From positions 62,001 to 126,000 of the forward strand of contig JAQSXJ010000015.1 of the NCBI GenBank assembly GCA_029256725.1: DNA of 64,000 nt, written 5' to 3'. Made by a program: the position numbers and the translations under genes. The stretch is from Anaerocolumna sp. GTDB lineage: Bacteria; Bacillota; Clostridia; Lachnospirales; Lachnospiraceae. The notes below the pieces were generated by a model. The model was not told the DNA's origin. It was given only the letters and a program-made list of their open reading frames with translations, and did not search any database. Each line of letters begins with the position of its first letter. Within the stretch, counting starts at the first letter, position 1. Below are positions 1-8,608 of the stretch, one piece after another.

Positions 1-1058
1 AACCTTACCCAGCGATTATCATCCAGCTTAGTGGTTGCCTCTATTGCATTGTCTATTAAATTGGATAAAATACAATTAATATCTCTGTCGCTTAGCTGAA
101 TTTCTTTGATCATATGTATATCATATATCATTTTTACATTTAGGCTTCTTGCTTCCATACTTTTACTGTTCACAATAAAATCAATAATATCATTGCCCGT
201 CCATACTTCCATATCCTTATCGTTGAAGGGCTTTATTATATCATCCAGATAATTTAGTGCTTCGCTTCGTCTCTGTTCTCTTACATATTTATGCAATATA
301 TTCAGATGATTTTTAAGATCATGGGCAGTCTTTGATTGTTCCTCATGTATTAATTTTAAAGAATCATAATTTTTTTCAAGTACTATATTTTTAAGTTCAA
401 TCAAGTCTTTTTTTTCATTGGTTACCTTATAACCAAGATATGAGGCTACGGCTATCAAGCACAAGACGATAAATACAAGATATGAGAGCCAATTGACAAC
501 AGTGGAGGAATTAATTTCTACGATGATATAATTAGCAAGATACCCCATAGCAATATAGCTAATAATACATATTGCCAAAATTAAGACTTTATACTTCTCA
601 AGCACCCTTCTATACTTTAGGATTCCCGAAAATCTTGATATAAGAGTAAACACGATAAAAAATTGAACGAGTTTCATAGCTAAAGAGTATAGGACCCTAA
701 TCAAGGAATGTGAGCTTGTAATCATATTTCCATAAAAGCTATTTCCAGTAAATAAACTAATCAGGACTAAGAGATTTAACTCTGAAAAGGCAATGATAAA
801 TACTAAGTAGATTGCTGATAAGGTCAATGTATATAAATAATGCTTTTTAAATACAAAACAAGCTGTAATGGAAATATAAGCTATACTAACATAAATAATA
901 TAGCTTGAATATAAGTTATCATTTTGCAGAGCTAATAGAAAAAAGCTATAAACCAAAGAGTATGGTATATATTTTTTTATTGAATTTCTTGCCCCTAATA
1001 AAAATTCAATAAATTTATAGCCTATATATACTTCCAGAAAATTCACAATAATTTCCAT
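1..1058 (-). CDS. agrC: AgrC-like GHKL sensor histidine kinase (partial, C-terminus beyond window)
   Basis: The reading frame starts at ATG 1058 and stays open to the window edge, so the C-terminal part of the ATPase domain is missing. The N-terminal half is a run of hydrophobic membrane segments. The cytoplasmic part has the H-box HDLKNHL (phospho-acceptor His, near 325-305) and the N-box SNLIDNAIEA (near 85-40), the pair that defines AgrC/ComD-type GHKL kinases. The gene lies 11 nt downstream of the LytTR response regulator and is probably translated from the same mRNA. The likely role is membrane sensing of the cyclic peptide made from agrD at 2545. The family call is firm; the cognate signal is inferred from position. 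Confidence 0.88.
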   Translation of the reverse strand, partial: MEIIVNFLEVYIGYKFIEFLLGARNSIKKYIPYSLVYSFFLLALQNDNLYSSYIIYVSIAYISITACFVFKKHYLYTLTLSAIYLVFIIAFSELNLLVLISLFTGNSFYGNMITSSHSLIRVLYSLAMKLVQFFIVFTLISRFSGILKYRRVLEKYKVLILAICIISYIAMGYLANYIIVEINSSTVVNWLSYLVFIVLCLIAVASYLGYKVTNEKKDLIELKNIVLEKNYDSLKLIHEEQSKTAHDLKNHLNILHKYVREQRRSEALNYLDDIIKPFNDKDMEVWTGNDIIDFIVNSKSMEARSLNVKMIYDIHMIKEIQLSDRDINCILSNLIDNAIEATTKLDDNRWVR

Positions 1059-1069
1059 CGATATAAAAA

Positions 1070-1795
1070 TTATATACTCCATTTACTATCACTCCAGTAT
1101 GTGAATATTTTAAGTTTAACATCTTGAGCATATAATCGACCAACGTGTAATATTTCTCCATCTCTCATATAAACATCATTAGCCTCTAATTTGATTACAT
1201 GAGAAATATTTACGATATATCCTCTTTCTATAAATAAAAATCTTTCTTGATCCAATTCAACAAAAACATCCTTCAAACTTTTTCTAACTCTACTGGTTTT
1301 ATCGTTACATACCATCATAGAGTTTTTGCCATCTTTATAAATATAATAAATTTCATTGAAGGAAACTTTTTCATATCTGCTGCTGTTGGAGATTAAATAA
1401 AATTTATCATCTATATTATCAAAGGTCGGAACTAAGTCATCCAGTGCAGCTACTAATTTAAGGGATATCATGGATTTTGGAATATATCTAAATACATTAT
1501 ATTCATATCCAATTAAGGAATACTTAAGGTGAGATGTTATAAATATGATTGGGGATGTCTGGTCATCTCTTCTTATTTTTTCAGCTAATTGTATACCATT
1601 GAAATTAGGCATCTCAATATCGAGAATGTATACATCATATTTGATCTCTTCACCTAAATCAAACAACAGCAATTCACTTTTATCATAACACTGTAGTTTT
1701 ATTGCAATATTCTTTTCATTATAATATCTGACTATAATATCTTTAATTTCATTAATATATACAGAATTATCATCTACAACTGCTATTCTAATCAT
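1070..1795 (-). CDS. agrA: AgrA-like response regulator, REC + LytTR DNA-binding
   Basis: This 241-residue protein has an N-terminal receiver domain (acidic pocket DD near residue 8, phospho-acceptor Asp in YILDIEMP near residue 58, and the conserved Lys of the IPKS segment near 107). A C-terminal LytTR domain covers about residues 135-235. This is the usual architecture of AgrA, ComE and PlnC-type regulators. It is transcribed divergently from agrBD-1 and just upstream of its kinase. LytTR proteins bind paired 9-bp direct repeats about 21 bp apart, and such a pair lies in the shared upstream region (1863-1890). It is therefore the likely activator of agrBD-1 and possibly of the 3-19 kb biosynthetic operon (inference). 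Confidence 0.9.
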   Translation of the reverse strand: MIRIAVVDDNSVYINEIKDIIVRYYNEKNIAIKLQCYDKSELLLFDLGEEIKYDVYILDIEMPNFNGIQLAEKIRRDDQTSPIIFITSHLKYSLIGYEYNVFRYIPKSMISLKLVAALDDLVPTFDNIDDKFYLISNSSRYEKVSFNEIYYIYKDGKNSMMVCNDKTSRVRKSLKDVFVELDQERFLFIERGYIVNISHVIKLEANDVYMRDGEILHVGRLYAQDVKLKIFTYWSDSKWSI

Positions 1796-1816
1796 TTCAA
1801 CCCTCCACCTTTACAT

Positions 1817-1845
1817 ATTATACCAAATTATAAATAAAATGGAAA
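1817..1845 (-). promoter_or_regulatory. Candidate sigma-A promoter for the agrA-agrC pair
   Basis: On the minus strand a perfect -10 box TATAAT (1822-1817) lies 17 bp from a -35-like TTTCCA (1845-1840). It sits just upstream of a GGTGGAGGG ribosome-binding site and ATG 1795. The boxes are read directly; promoter activity is inferred. Confidence 0.6.
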
Positions 1846-1861
1846 GTTGTTTCTCGACTCA

Positions 1862-1926
1862 TTTTAAGGACATAATCCAGTAATTTAAGGTCATCTTGTA
1901 GTTGGGATTGTTAGAATGCTTATAAT
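1862..1926 (+). promoter_or_regulatory. LytTR-type direct repeat and promoter of agrBD-1
   Basis: Two copies of TTTAAGGnCAT lie in direct orientation, with the TTTAAGG cores at 1863-1869 and 1884-1890, a period of 21 bp or two helical turns. A -10 box TATAAT is at 1921-1926, with no good -35 box about 17 bp upstream (near 1898-1903). Paired repeats of this period next to a weak -35 are the known arrangement for LytTR-activated agr and bacteriocin promoters. The repeat is seen; AgrA binding is inferred. Confidence 0.6.
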
Positions 1927-1973
1927 TAAATAAAAAGTACAACTATAACAGAAAAGGTTAGGTGGCTAGATAT

Positions 1974-2561
1974 ATGTTAGATTTTATATCAAACAAAAGT
2001 ACCTGCTTACTTATGAGTAAAAACTCTATTGAGGAAGATTATAGAGAGTTATATGTGTATGGATTTAATATTATTTATTCTACACTATTTATTATTTTAA
2101 GTATAACTGCAATTTCCTATTTTATTTTTAACGATATTTGTTATAGTTTTATCTATATTATAGTATTTATACCATTAAGAGCGTTCGCAGGGGGATATCA
2201 CTCTAGTAGTTATTTAGGTTGTTTTTCTATTAGTAATATATTTTTTATCATTGCTACTTTTTTTACATTTTTTTTAAATAATCTACCAGTACTTATGCAA
2301 TATATGCTATTACTTATTTTCTCTCTATATATTTGCTGGAGTCAGCAATCCAAAAAGAATATTGAAACAGTTTATACTCTTGAAGATCATAAAAAATTTC
2401 AAAGAAATGTTACCATTCTTTGCATTTTTTGGTGTTTCGTCTTTGGAATTTTACTACACTTCACAAAATATAGCAGCATGATTGTCTCTACTATCCTTAT
2501 TGTTGCTATTATGATACATATTAAAAACAGAAAGGAGAAAAATCATGACAGCAGTTTCTAA
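1974..2561 (+). CDS. agrB: AgrB-like membrane endopeptidase, AgrD processing
   Basis: AgrB proteins are multispanning membrane cysteine proteases that trim AgrD and close its thiolactone or lactone ring. The family hallmark is present: an arginine-rich turn followed by FAGGYH and a Cys seven residues after the His (AGGYHSSSYLGC), supplying the catalytic His/Cys pair. Several hydrophobic segments follow. I prefer ATG 1974 because AGGTGG lies 8 nt upstream; an in-frame GTG at 1962 is possible but overlaps that site. The 3' end overlaps the start of agrD by 17 nt, the normal agrBD arrangement, and the pair is divergent from agrA and agrC. Confidence 0.9.
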   Translation: MLDFISNKSTCLLMSKNSIEEDYRELYVYGFNIIYSTLFIILSITAISYFIFNDICYSFIYIIVFIPLRAFAGGYHSSSYLGCFSISNIFFIIATFFTFFLNNLPVLMQYMLLLIFSLYICWSQQSKKNIETVYTLEDHKKFQRNVTILCIFWCFVFGILLHFTKYSSMIVSTILIVAIMIHIKNRKEKNHDSSF

Positions 2562-2655
2562 GTTAGTTAATTTACTGGCATCAATGAGCTTAAACACAAA
2601 ATCAGCTTTCTTCGCATATGAACCTAAAAGACCTACCAAAATTATTAAGAAATAA
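2545..2655 (+). CDS. agrD: AgrD-like autoinducer precursor, serine (lactone) type
   Basis: The 36-residue peptide has an amphipathic N-terminus, a core NTKSAFFA and the AgrD recognition tail YEPKRP. In most AgrD peptides the ring residue is Cys; here the corresponding position is Ser, with no Cys anywhere, so AgrB would have to make a lactone (five-membered ring S-A-F-F-A by analogy). The C-terminal tail after YEPK is basic (RPTKIIKK), whereas the family tail is normally acidic. A ribosome-binding site AAAGGAG lies upstream and the gene overlaps agrB. The mature product is inferred. Confidence 0.82.
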   Translation: MTAVSKLVNLLASMSLNTKSAFFAYEPKRPTKIIKK

Positions 2656-2804
2656 GTTATACTGCTATTGATTTACTCCTTTCATATTAGCAATCCTGTC
2701 ATTAATAATCGGCTAATAATACGCGTATCGACTACCATTAAATTAGGAAATATAGCTACAATCAGATAAGTGAGAGTAAAATAATCCAAATATAGCGCTA
2801 GATC

Positions 2805-2841
2805 AACTGGAAAGTGGAGCGAAACAATCCACTTTCCAGTT
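2805..2841 (+). terminator. Hairpin downstream of agrBD-1
   Basis: A perfect 14-bp inverted repeat (AACTGGAAAGTGGA and its complement) has a 9-nt loop and is followed by an A/T-rich stretch rather than a clean T-run. It is the probable end of the agrBD-1 transcript. Confidence 0.5.
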
Positions 2842-2902
2842 ATTATATTATAACGTCAGATTTTTAGGCACTTACCTTCATTAAGAGAAAATCAAATGCT
2901 GC

Positions 2903-2953
2903 AAGGGGCTATCACACCTTCGATTCTTCAATCGTTAAGTGTGACAGCCCCTT
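2903..2953. terminator. Bidirectional terminator between agrBD-1 and the biosynthetic operon
   Basis: An inverted repeat AAGGGGCTATCACAC / GTGTGACAGCCCCTT with an inner ATTG-type stem is followed on the plus strand by CTTCTTTT. It lies 29 bp beyond the stop codon of the last gene of the minus-strand operon, between convergent transcription units. Confidence 0.7.
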
Positions 2954-2981
2954 CTTTTCACCAATATATATACTTTATAGT

Positions 2982-3476
2982 TTATCTCTTCACCTTACTC
3001 TTCTCAGTTACGACTATAGAGCCCTTTGCCACTATCTTTTGATCAACATATGCCGTCACCTTAGCTTCTATATAGTTATCCCAACTGTATATATTCCTTG
3101 ACTCTAATACAATTTGGTCACCAGGTTTTATTATTTTATAGTGCCGCATTTTATTAACACCTACCAAATATCCTATCTTTGCTTGTGAATCTTCATCATT
3201 TGTATATGCGTACATAATTCCACTAATTTGAGCAAGTGCTTCAATTAACAATGCCCCTGGGAATATATTATTATCAGGAAAATGTCCTTGAAAAAAAGGT
3301 TCATTATGACTTACATTTTTTATACCAATCGCATATTCTTTCGGTTTTACTTCTAAGATTCGATCAACAAGTAAAAACGGATATTTATGAGGTAAAATTT
3401 CTTTTACATCACGCAGGTTCTCAGTTATAACATTATTTACTCCAATATCAATAGCATTATTACCGTACATAGCCAC
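2982..3476 (-). CDS. FabZ-type 3-hydroxyacyl-ACP dehydratase of the cluster
   Basis: This 164-residue single hotdog-fold dehydratase shows the FabZ signatures HKYPFLLVDRI and GHFPDNNIFPG followed by EALAQ, which supply the catalytic His and Glu. It would remove water from 3-hydroxyacyl-ACP to give trans-2-enoyl-ACP. It is the last gene of the operon, and its start overlaps the NRPS gene by 17 nt, which suggests translational coupling. Because a KR and DH are present but no enoyl reductase or malonyl transferase is seen in the cluster, the acyl product is likely to stay unsaturated (polyene-like), with malonyl supply borrowed from housekeeping FabD. The dehydratase call is firm; the polyene is inference. 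Confidence 0.9.
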   Translation of the reverse strand: MAMYGNNAIDIGVNNVITENLRDVKEILPHKYPFLLVDRILEVKPKEYAIGIKNVSHNEPFFQGHFPDNNIFPGALLIEALAQISGIMYAYTNDEDSQAKIGYLVGVNKMRHYKIIKPGDQIVLESRNIYSWDNYIEAKVTAYVDQKIVAKGSIVVTEKSKVKR

Positions 3477-6432
3477 TAACCTCCTCTTCTAATCTCTCTA
3501 CGAATTCGTCTATAAATTTCGTATCATATAACGCTGCGTTATACTTGATTTCAAAATGTATTTCTTGATTTTCTTCTATAACACCGAAATAGAAACTTCT
3601 ATTTGTTATATCAGGGTTAAAATTGACGGAATTAATCTCTTCTATAAGTTCCGGATACTTTTCCAGACAGGACCAGTTATTCTGATAATTGAAACAAATA
3701 TCAAATATTTCACCATCCTCTAGCTCCTCCATGGGTAAAAGTTGATATAAGCAGCTCTGTGAGATATTTTGATTCATCAGCATTTGCTGGACTTCTTTTT
3801 GAATTGTTTTTATTATATCTGCCTCTTCCCATATACATATCAACGGTAATACATTTGTAAACATCCCCAGTACACCGTTATCAATCAATGGGTTTCTTCC
3901 AGGTAAATAACATCCAATTCTCATCGTATCAGCACTGGTGTATATCCTTATTACTTTAACAAAAATCGAAAGCAAAGCCATAAACATAGAGGTATTATTC
4001 TGTTTAGACATTTTTATGAGATTATTATACATACTTGTGGAACAACTATAATGATAAAGCTCATAGGTTTTATTCTCACTAGTAATTGTGGCAGCTGGTA
4101 ATTTCGTTCTTTCAGGCGATTTATCAAGTTGGCGTTTCCAATAATTAATTGTTTTTTCTTCCAAAAAATTATTTTTACTCAAATAGGAAATAAAGCCCAT
4201 TCTTGACTTACTTTTATCACCGCAGTACAGACTAAAAACATCCGATAGAAAATATTGAACTGAAATAAAATCTAATAAGATGTGTTTTACATTTATAATA
4301 AATTCTTTTTTATTAACCTGTACAACTTCCAATAATTCATCATCAAAAAGATCTAAATATGTAATTTGGTTTACTAATTCACCCTCTAAGGTTTGTTTGA
4401 TTTTCAGTGACTGAGGGATTTCTTTTAGAATACAAAAGCATCGGTTTCTTTTACGAATAAATCGAATTCTGAATGTTTCATTTTCAGACATTACAGTGTT
4501 TATGCATTGCTCCAGTCTATCAACGTCAGGTTCGTCTTTGAATTTTATTTTGTATATTAATGAATATCCTAATAATTCTGATTTAGGTTTTTGACTTTTT
4601 ATTGCCTTTCGCTCTAGATCAAATAACTTTTTTTGAGATTCAATGATTGGATATTCTAATTCTACTAAGCTATTATCAGTCACTGGTGTATTAGTCATTT
4701 TTAATTGTGGTTTAAGAGTCTTCAAATAATTGATTATTTCCTCTATTGTTTCACTGGCATATATCTTAGATATATCTAAGTCTATCTCATACCTCGTTAA
4801 GATATCACTTATAAATGCTAGCATTGTAATCGAATCTCCACCTAAAGTATAGAAGGATTTTTGCTTATCAATCCTGTTATATCCAATTAACTTCTCCAGT
4901 AATTGCGAAACGAATTCTTCAATGCTTAGCTCCTGATTATGCTTCATATCGTTCAATAACATATGATAATCAATTTTTCCATTTTGATTGACAGGGAATT
5001 CCTTACAATACATGATTTCTTGCGGAATCATGTAATATGGAAGTTCTTCTCTTAATCGTCTTTTTATTTCATTTATATTATATTCTTTATCACCTACATA
5101 AAAAGCATAAAGTCTAGTAAAATCATTTATATCTTTTTTGGTTATTACCCTGGCCTCTTTAATGTTTGAAAGTTTTTCAATTGCATGTTCTATTTCTTCG
5201 ATTTCAACTCTATATCCATTAATTTTGCACTGCCGGTCCACTCTTCCAACAAATTCAAAGACTCCATTTTCATCCTGTTTTACAAGATCTCCTGTTCTAT
5301 ATGACTTAGGATGGGGACCGTCATGAATGGAATCAAAGGGATTAGGATTTATCTCTCTTTTACTAATATACCCCATACCAACACAGTCACCAAAAATGAC
5401 CATCTCGCCAACTTCACAGGCATTTAAAAATTTGTCTCCATCCATAACTCTTAAAATGGAATTACTTGTATTAATTCCTATTGGTATGGAACTCATTTTT
5501 TTTATATTTTTCTTATTTAATTCATAGTAGGTGACCAATACTGTACATTCTGCAGGACCATAAGAGTTATATAAAATGAAGTTATCATTGTCAACGAGGT
5601 CAATTACTTCTTCAGCCAGATTATAGCTTAATACATCCCCAATACAGAAAATTATGCTGGTATGTAATTTAAGGCCTTTATTACATTTTAAATGATTGGC
5701 TATTAAACGCAGGTAATTTGGGGTTGCGTCTATCAGATCAATTTGATAATTATTAAGATATGTTACTATCCTCTCTCCATTTTGCTTTTCATTCTCGCAG
5801 ATAATATGTAAATTATGCCCCTTAAATAAACTGGCATAAATCATGAGAACACACATATCAAAACCAAATGGCGCAATAACTCCTGTATTGATATTATTCT
5901 GGTTTGGTAATGAAATAAACTTACAGGCCCATTTATCATAGAGTTCTACTACATTAAAATGGTTAATCAGTAAACCTTTCGGTTTTCCTGTTGATCCAGA
6001 GGTGTAAATAATATAAGCACCCATTTTCTGATGAATGATTGGAAAGGTAACAGGATTTATTTCATTGTCCGTGGCAGAAAATTTTGCTTTAAGGATACTA
6101 CTATAGGTTTCATCATCAATAAGAATACAAGCGTCCGAATCTTCTAACATAAATTGTTTTCTTTCCTCCGGATAACTTATATCAATAAACATGTAAGTAC
6201 ATCCAGTTTTCAAAACCCCTAACATAGCAACGATACAATCTTTACTTCTTTCCATACGAATGGCCACTACGCTACCTGCTGTGATATTAGAAGAAGTTAT
6301 ATAATATGCCACAGTATTACTTAGTTCCTCTAATTTATCATAGGTATAGCTGCCGTTAGAATCTGTCAGTGCCATCAAATCTCTATATTGTTCCACAGCA
6401 TTATTAAAGTATGCTACGATTGATCTCTCCAA
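3460..6432 (-). CDS. Single-module NRPS, domain order A-T-C
   Basis: This 990-residue protein begins directly with an adenylation domain (about 1-490): A3 YTSGSTGKPKG at 143-153, A5 NSYGPAE at 289-295, A7 YRTGDL at 378-383, and A10 NQNGK with its Lys at 486. A thiolation domain follows with LGGDS (attachment Ser534). It ends in a condensation domain (about 590-990) whose HHxxxDG motif reads KHILLDF at 716-722: the second His and the Asp are kept, while the first His and the Gly are replaced. A C5-like NVLPL motif is present. The protein probably loads one amino acid and joins it to an acyl group from the neighbouring type II system. Substrate and acceptor cannot be read from the sequence. Confidence 0.9.
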   Translation of the reverse strand: MERSIVAYFNNAVEQYRDLMALTDSNGSYTYDKLEELSNTVAYYITSSNITAGSVVAIRMERSKDCIVAMLGVLKTGCTYMFIDISYPEERKQFMLEDSDACILIDDETYSSILKAKFSATDNEINPVTFPIIHQKMGAYIIYTSGSTGKPKGLLINHFNVVELYDKWACKFISLPNQNNINTGVIAPFGFDMCVLMIYASLFKGHNLHIICENEKQNGERIVTYLNNYQIDLIDATPNYLRLIANHLKCNKGLKLHTSIIFCIGDVLSYNLAEEVIDLVDNDNFILYNSYGPAECTVLVTYYELNKKNIKKMSSIPIGINTSNSILRVMDGDKFLNACEVGEMVIFGDCVGMGYISKREINPNPFDSIHDGPHPKSYRTGDLVKQDENGVFEFVGRVDRQCKINGYRVEIEEIEHAIEKLSNIKEARVITKKDINDFTRLYAFYVGDKEYNINEIKRRLREELPYYMIPQEIMYCKEFPVNQNGKIDYHMLLNDMKHNQELSIEEFVSQLLEKLIGYNRIDKQKSFYTLGGDSITMLAFISDILTRYEIDLDISKIYASETIEEIINYLKTLKPQLKMTNTPVTDNSLVELEYPIIESQKKLFDLERKAIKSQKPKSELLGYSLIYKIKFKDEPDVDRLEQCINTVMSENETFRIRFIRKRNRCFCILKEIPQSLKIKQTLEGELVNQITYLDLFDDELLEVVQVNKKEFIINVKHILLDFISVQYFLSDVFSLYCGDKSKSRMGFISYLSKNNFLEEKTINYWKRQLDKSPERTKLPAATITSENKTYELYHYSCSTSMYNNLIKMSKQNNTSMFMALLSIFVKVIRIYTSADTMRIGCYLPGRNPLIDNGVLGMFTNVLPLICIWEEADIIKTIQKEVQQMLMNQNISQSCLYQLLPMEELEDGEIFDICFNYQNNWSCLEKYPELIEEINSVNFNPDITNRSFYFGVIEENQEIHFEIKYNAALYDTKFIDEFVERLEEEVSGYVR

Positions 6433-7155
6433 TTATAACCTACCCCCATCCACTACTAAAGTTTGTGCTGTGATATAAGATGAGCTGTCGCTTCCAAGAA
6501 AATACACTGCATCAGCTACTTCTTCAGGTTTACCCAGGCGGTTTAAAGGAATTTCACCAATAGATTTTTGGATTTTTATATTGTTAGTATCTACCATGTC
6601 AGTATCTATAAATCCAGGCGCGACTATATTAGCTCTAACATTTTTTCTTGCATATTCTCTCGCCAGACATTCAGTTAGACCAATAAGCCCTGCCTTGGAA
6701 GCAGCATAATTGGTCTGACCAGCATCAGGCCGGATTCCACCCGTTGATGAAACAGTAACAATACTTGCACCTGCTTTAAAATTAAGACTAAGAAATAACG
6801 ATTTTATTACATCTCTGCATCCGATCAGATTGGTATTTAATACACTATGAAACACTTCATCACTCATTGTAATGAAAGATTCATCTTTTACAATCCCACT
6901 GCAGTAAACAATACAGTCAATAACAGAAAAGGTTTTATCTACAAACTCACTAAACTTTTCGATAGAACCCTTATCGGTAACATCTAACTGATAGGAGTCA
7001 ATAGATACTGAAAGGTCGTCCATATTTATAATGTCTTTTACACTTTTATTTGAATTATGATAACTATAAATTATATTATAATTGTGGTTTATGAATTTAC
7101 GTACAATTGCTGCACCTATACCACCTGAACCACCAATGATTACTGCATTTTTCAT
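6433..7155 (-). CDS. FabG-type 3-ketoacyl-ACP reductase (KR)
   Basis: This 240-residue short-chain dehydrogenase has the NADPH-binding glycine motif GGSGGIG near residue 8, the catalytic Ser in VSSTGG and the YAASK motif (Tyr and Lys). It ends in VVDGG, as FabG proteins do. It abuts the NRPS gene with no spacer and lies 11 nt after the chain-length-factor-like gene. It would reduce the beta-keto group after each condensation by the KS pair. Position inside a type II set with its own ACP and dehydratase argues for a role in the secondary product rather than housekeeping fatty acid synthesis. Confidence 0.9.
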   Translation of the reverse strand: MKNAVIIGGSGGIGAAIVRKFINHNYNIIYSYHNSNKSVKDIINMDDLSVSIDSYQLDVTDKGSIEKFSEFVDKTFSVIDCIVYCSGIVKDESFITMSDEVFHSVLNTNLIGCRDVIKSLFLSLNFKAGASIVTVSSTGGIRPDAGQTNYAASKAGLIGLTECLAREYARKNVRANIVAPGFIDTDMVDTNNIKIQKSIGEIPLNRLGKPEEVADAVYFLGSDSSSYITAQTLVVDGGRL

Positions 7156-7166
7156 AAATCACCTAT

Positions 7167-8177
7167 TTATCTTTCTAAGCGCATTATAGTATAGTTTCCT
7201 GTTAGATCAAAGGAACAGATTGCAATACTGTTTACCTGTTCCGGATTTACACTTTTGTTTAAAAGAGTCTCTGGAATAGTATTTTTTTCTATTAATATTT
7301 TAGATAATAATACTTTTAATCCCAAATCAGCTCCTAAACAATTACCGAAGAAATCATGAGTTTTATCAATTACGCAAATAGAAGGGAAATTGGAATTTAG
7401 AACTTCTTTTTCAAATTTTCCTACCTCCGTATTGGGGTCATTTGTTATTACAACATCTGCATTTACAGTTAAATCAATAAGTTTTGATTGCAAATAATCA
7501 TAATTTTCTATTTGCATATCCTCATAAAGATTGCACCCCAAGTTAAATGTATTGATTTTCTTGATTGTGATACCCTTCGTATATTTCGTGTCATGTACTA
7601 ATCCGAAAACCACACATGCTTCTTTCAGATTTTGTTCTCTGCCACTCTGATAATTAATCGACTCTGCCAACTCATCATTATACTCATCCAAACATCCGGC
7701 CATTATAAAGTCGGCCTTTTCTTCCTTTAAAAGCATATCTGTCAGCATGAATTGATTGGAGCCCATCAGCATGGTACTTGGGCCAGTAATCCCCAATCGA
7801 ATTGATAAGGTACCAAGACAAGCATTATGTACAGTATTAGAAAAAAGAATCGGACTACAAGCATCCGGATCATCGGCAATAACTTGCTTCGCAAATTCCA
7901 TATTTGTTTCTAATGGTCCGTAGGATGTTGTAAAAATACAGCCGCTTTTATTTTTATCTGTTAGATTCATACGGTTAAAAGCTTCATCATAGCATTGCAC
8001 TGTTGCAGTAGTTGCCAAATCAGCAAATCGATTAATTTTTCTTTTATCTTTTTTTGATAAGCAGGACTCAAAATCATTTTTTTTACTTTGCAGAACAACA
8101 TTATTATTCAATCTATCCCATATTATTTCTGGATCATTTCCCATTGAGGTAATAAACCCTGCAGATATTATTTTCAT
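7167..8177 (-). CDS. Chain-length-factor-like ketosynthase, active Cys replaced by Gln
   Basis: This 336-residue protein belongs to the ketosynthase fold but is short and diverged. Where the partner KS has TSACAAG, this one has GSNQFML, so the active-site Cys is replaced by Gln142; the HGTGT and GHCLAAAG histidine motifs are not recognisable. Cys-to-Gln at this position is typical of the chain length factor (KS-beta) subunits of type II polyketide synthases, which pair with an active KS and set chain length. It overlaps the thioesterase gene by one nucleotide. Family membership is solid; the CLF role follows from the Gln and from the KS next door. Confidence 0.78.
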   Translation of the reverse strand: MKIISAGFITSMGNDPEIIWDRLNNNVVLQSKKNDFESCLSKKDKRKINRFADLATTATVQCYDEAFNRMNLTDKNKSGCIFTTSYGPLETNMEFAKQVIADDPDACSPILFSNTVHNACLGTLSIRLGITGPSTMLMGSNQFMLTDMLLKEEKADFIMAGCLDEYNDELAESINYQSGREQNLKEACVVFGLVHDTKYTKGITIKKINTFNLGCNLYEDMQIENYDYLQSKLIDLTVNADVVITNDPNTEVGKFEKEVLNSNFPSICVIDKTHDFFGNCLGADLGLKVLLSKILIEKNTIPETLLNKSVNPEQVNSIAICSFDLTGNYTIMRLER

Positions 8178-8608
8178 CAGGCAACCGCTCCTTTCAATTC
8201 TTGATATCGTTTCACTAGTTTATCCGGTAATGACAGCATTAATTGATTATTCAGATCGGTAACGACATGTACTGCCTGACCTGTACATGAAATCTTATTT
8301 CCGTAATATACAATGAAATCAAAAATTATCTTGATATCATCTTCAATATAAAATTTCAATACTACTGTTGCGGATTGGTTGCATTCGTACTTTATTGCAT
8401 TTACATATTTGATTGAAAAATGTGAAATCAAAAATTTCATATCTTCTTCGAGTACATTTATATCGAATAGACTAGGCTCATTCATAAACGAGAATTTTGC
8501 TTCTTCAACCAGCAATAAGTATTTACTATGGTGTAAGACTCCATAAGCATCCATATCTGAGAAACGAGGATAAACTTCATACTTATATTCTATAACTCCT
8601 TCTTTCAT
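8177..8608 (-). CDS. 4-hydroxybenzoyl-CoA-type hotdog thioesterase
   Basis: This 143-residue single hotdog domain has the 4HBT-family N-terminal motif RFSDMDAYGVLHHSKYLLLVEEA, with the Asp and the following Gly and Tyr in the expected spacing. It would hydrolyse or off-load acyl chains from ACP. It sits between the two ketosynthase genes and overlaps both by 1-4 nt, so the three are translationally coupled. Short 4HBT thioesterases recur in type II polyene and aryl-polyene clusters, where they edit or release the chain. The substrate is not known. Confidence 0.85.
   Translation of the reverse strand: MKEGVIEYKYEVYPRFSDMDAYGVLHHSKYLLLVEEAKFSFMNEPSLFDINVLEEDMKFLISHFSIKYVNAIKYECNQSATVVLKFYIEDDIKIIFDFIVYYGNKISCTGQAVHVVTDLNNQLMLSLPDKLVKRYQELKGAVA

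Noticed and set aside
2454-2639. 61-codon minus-strand frame opposite agrBD-1
   Set aside because: It is the complement of the agrB end and agrD, both of which have family motifs and ribosome-binding sites.
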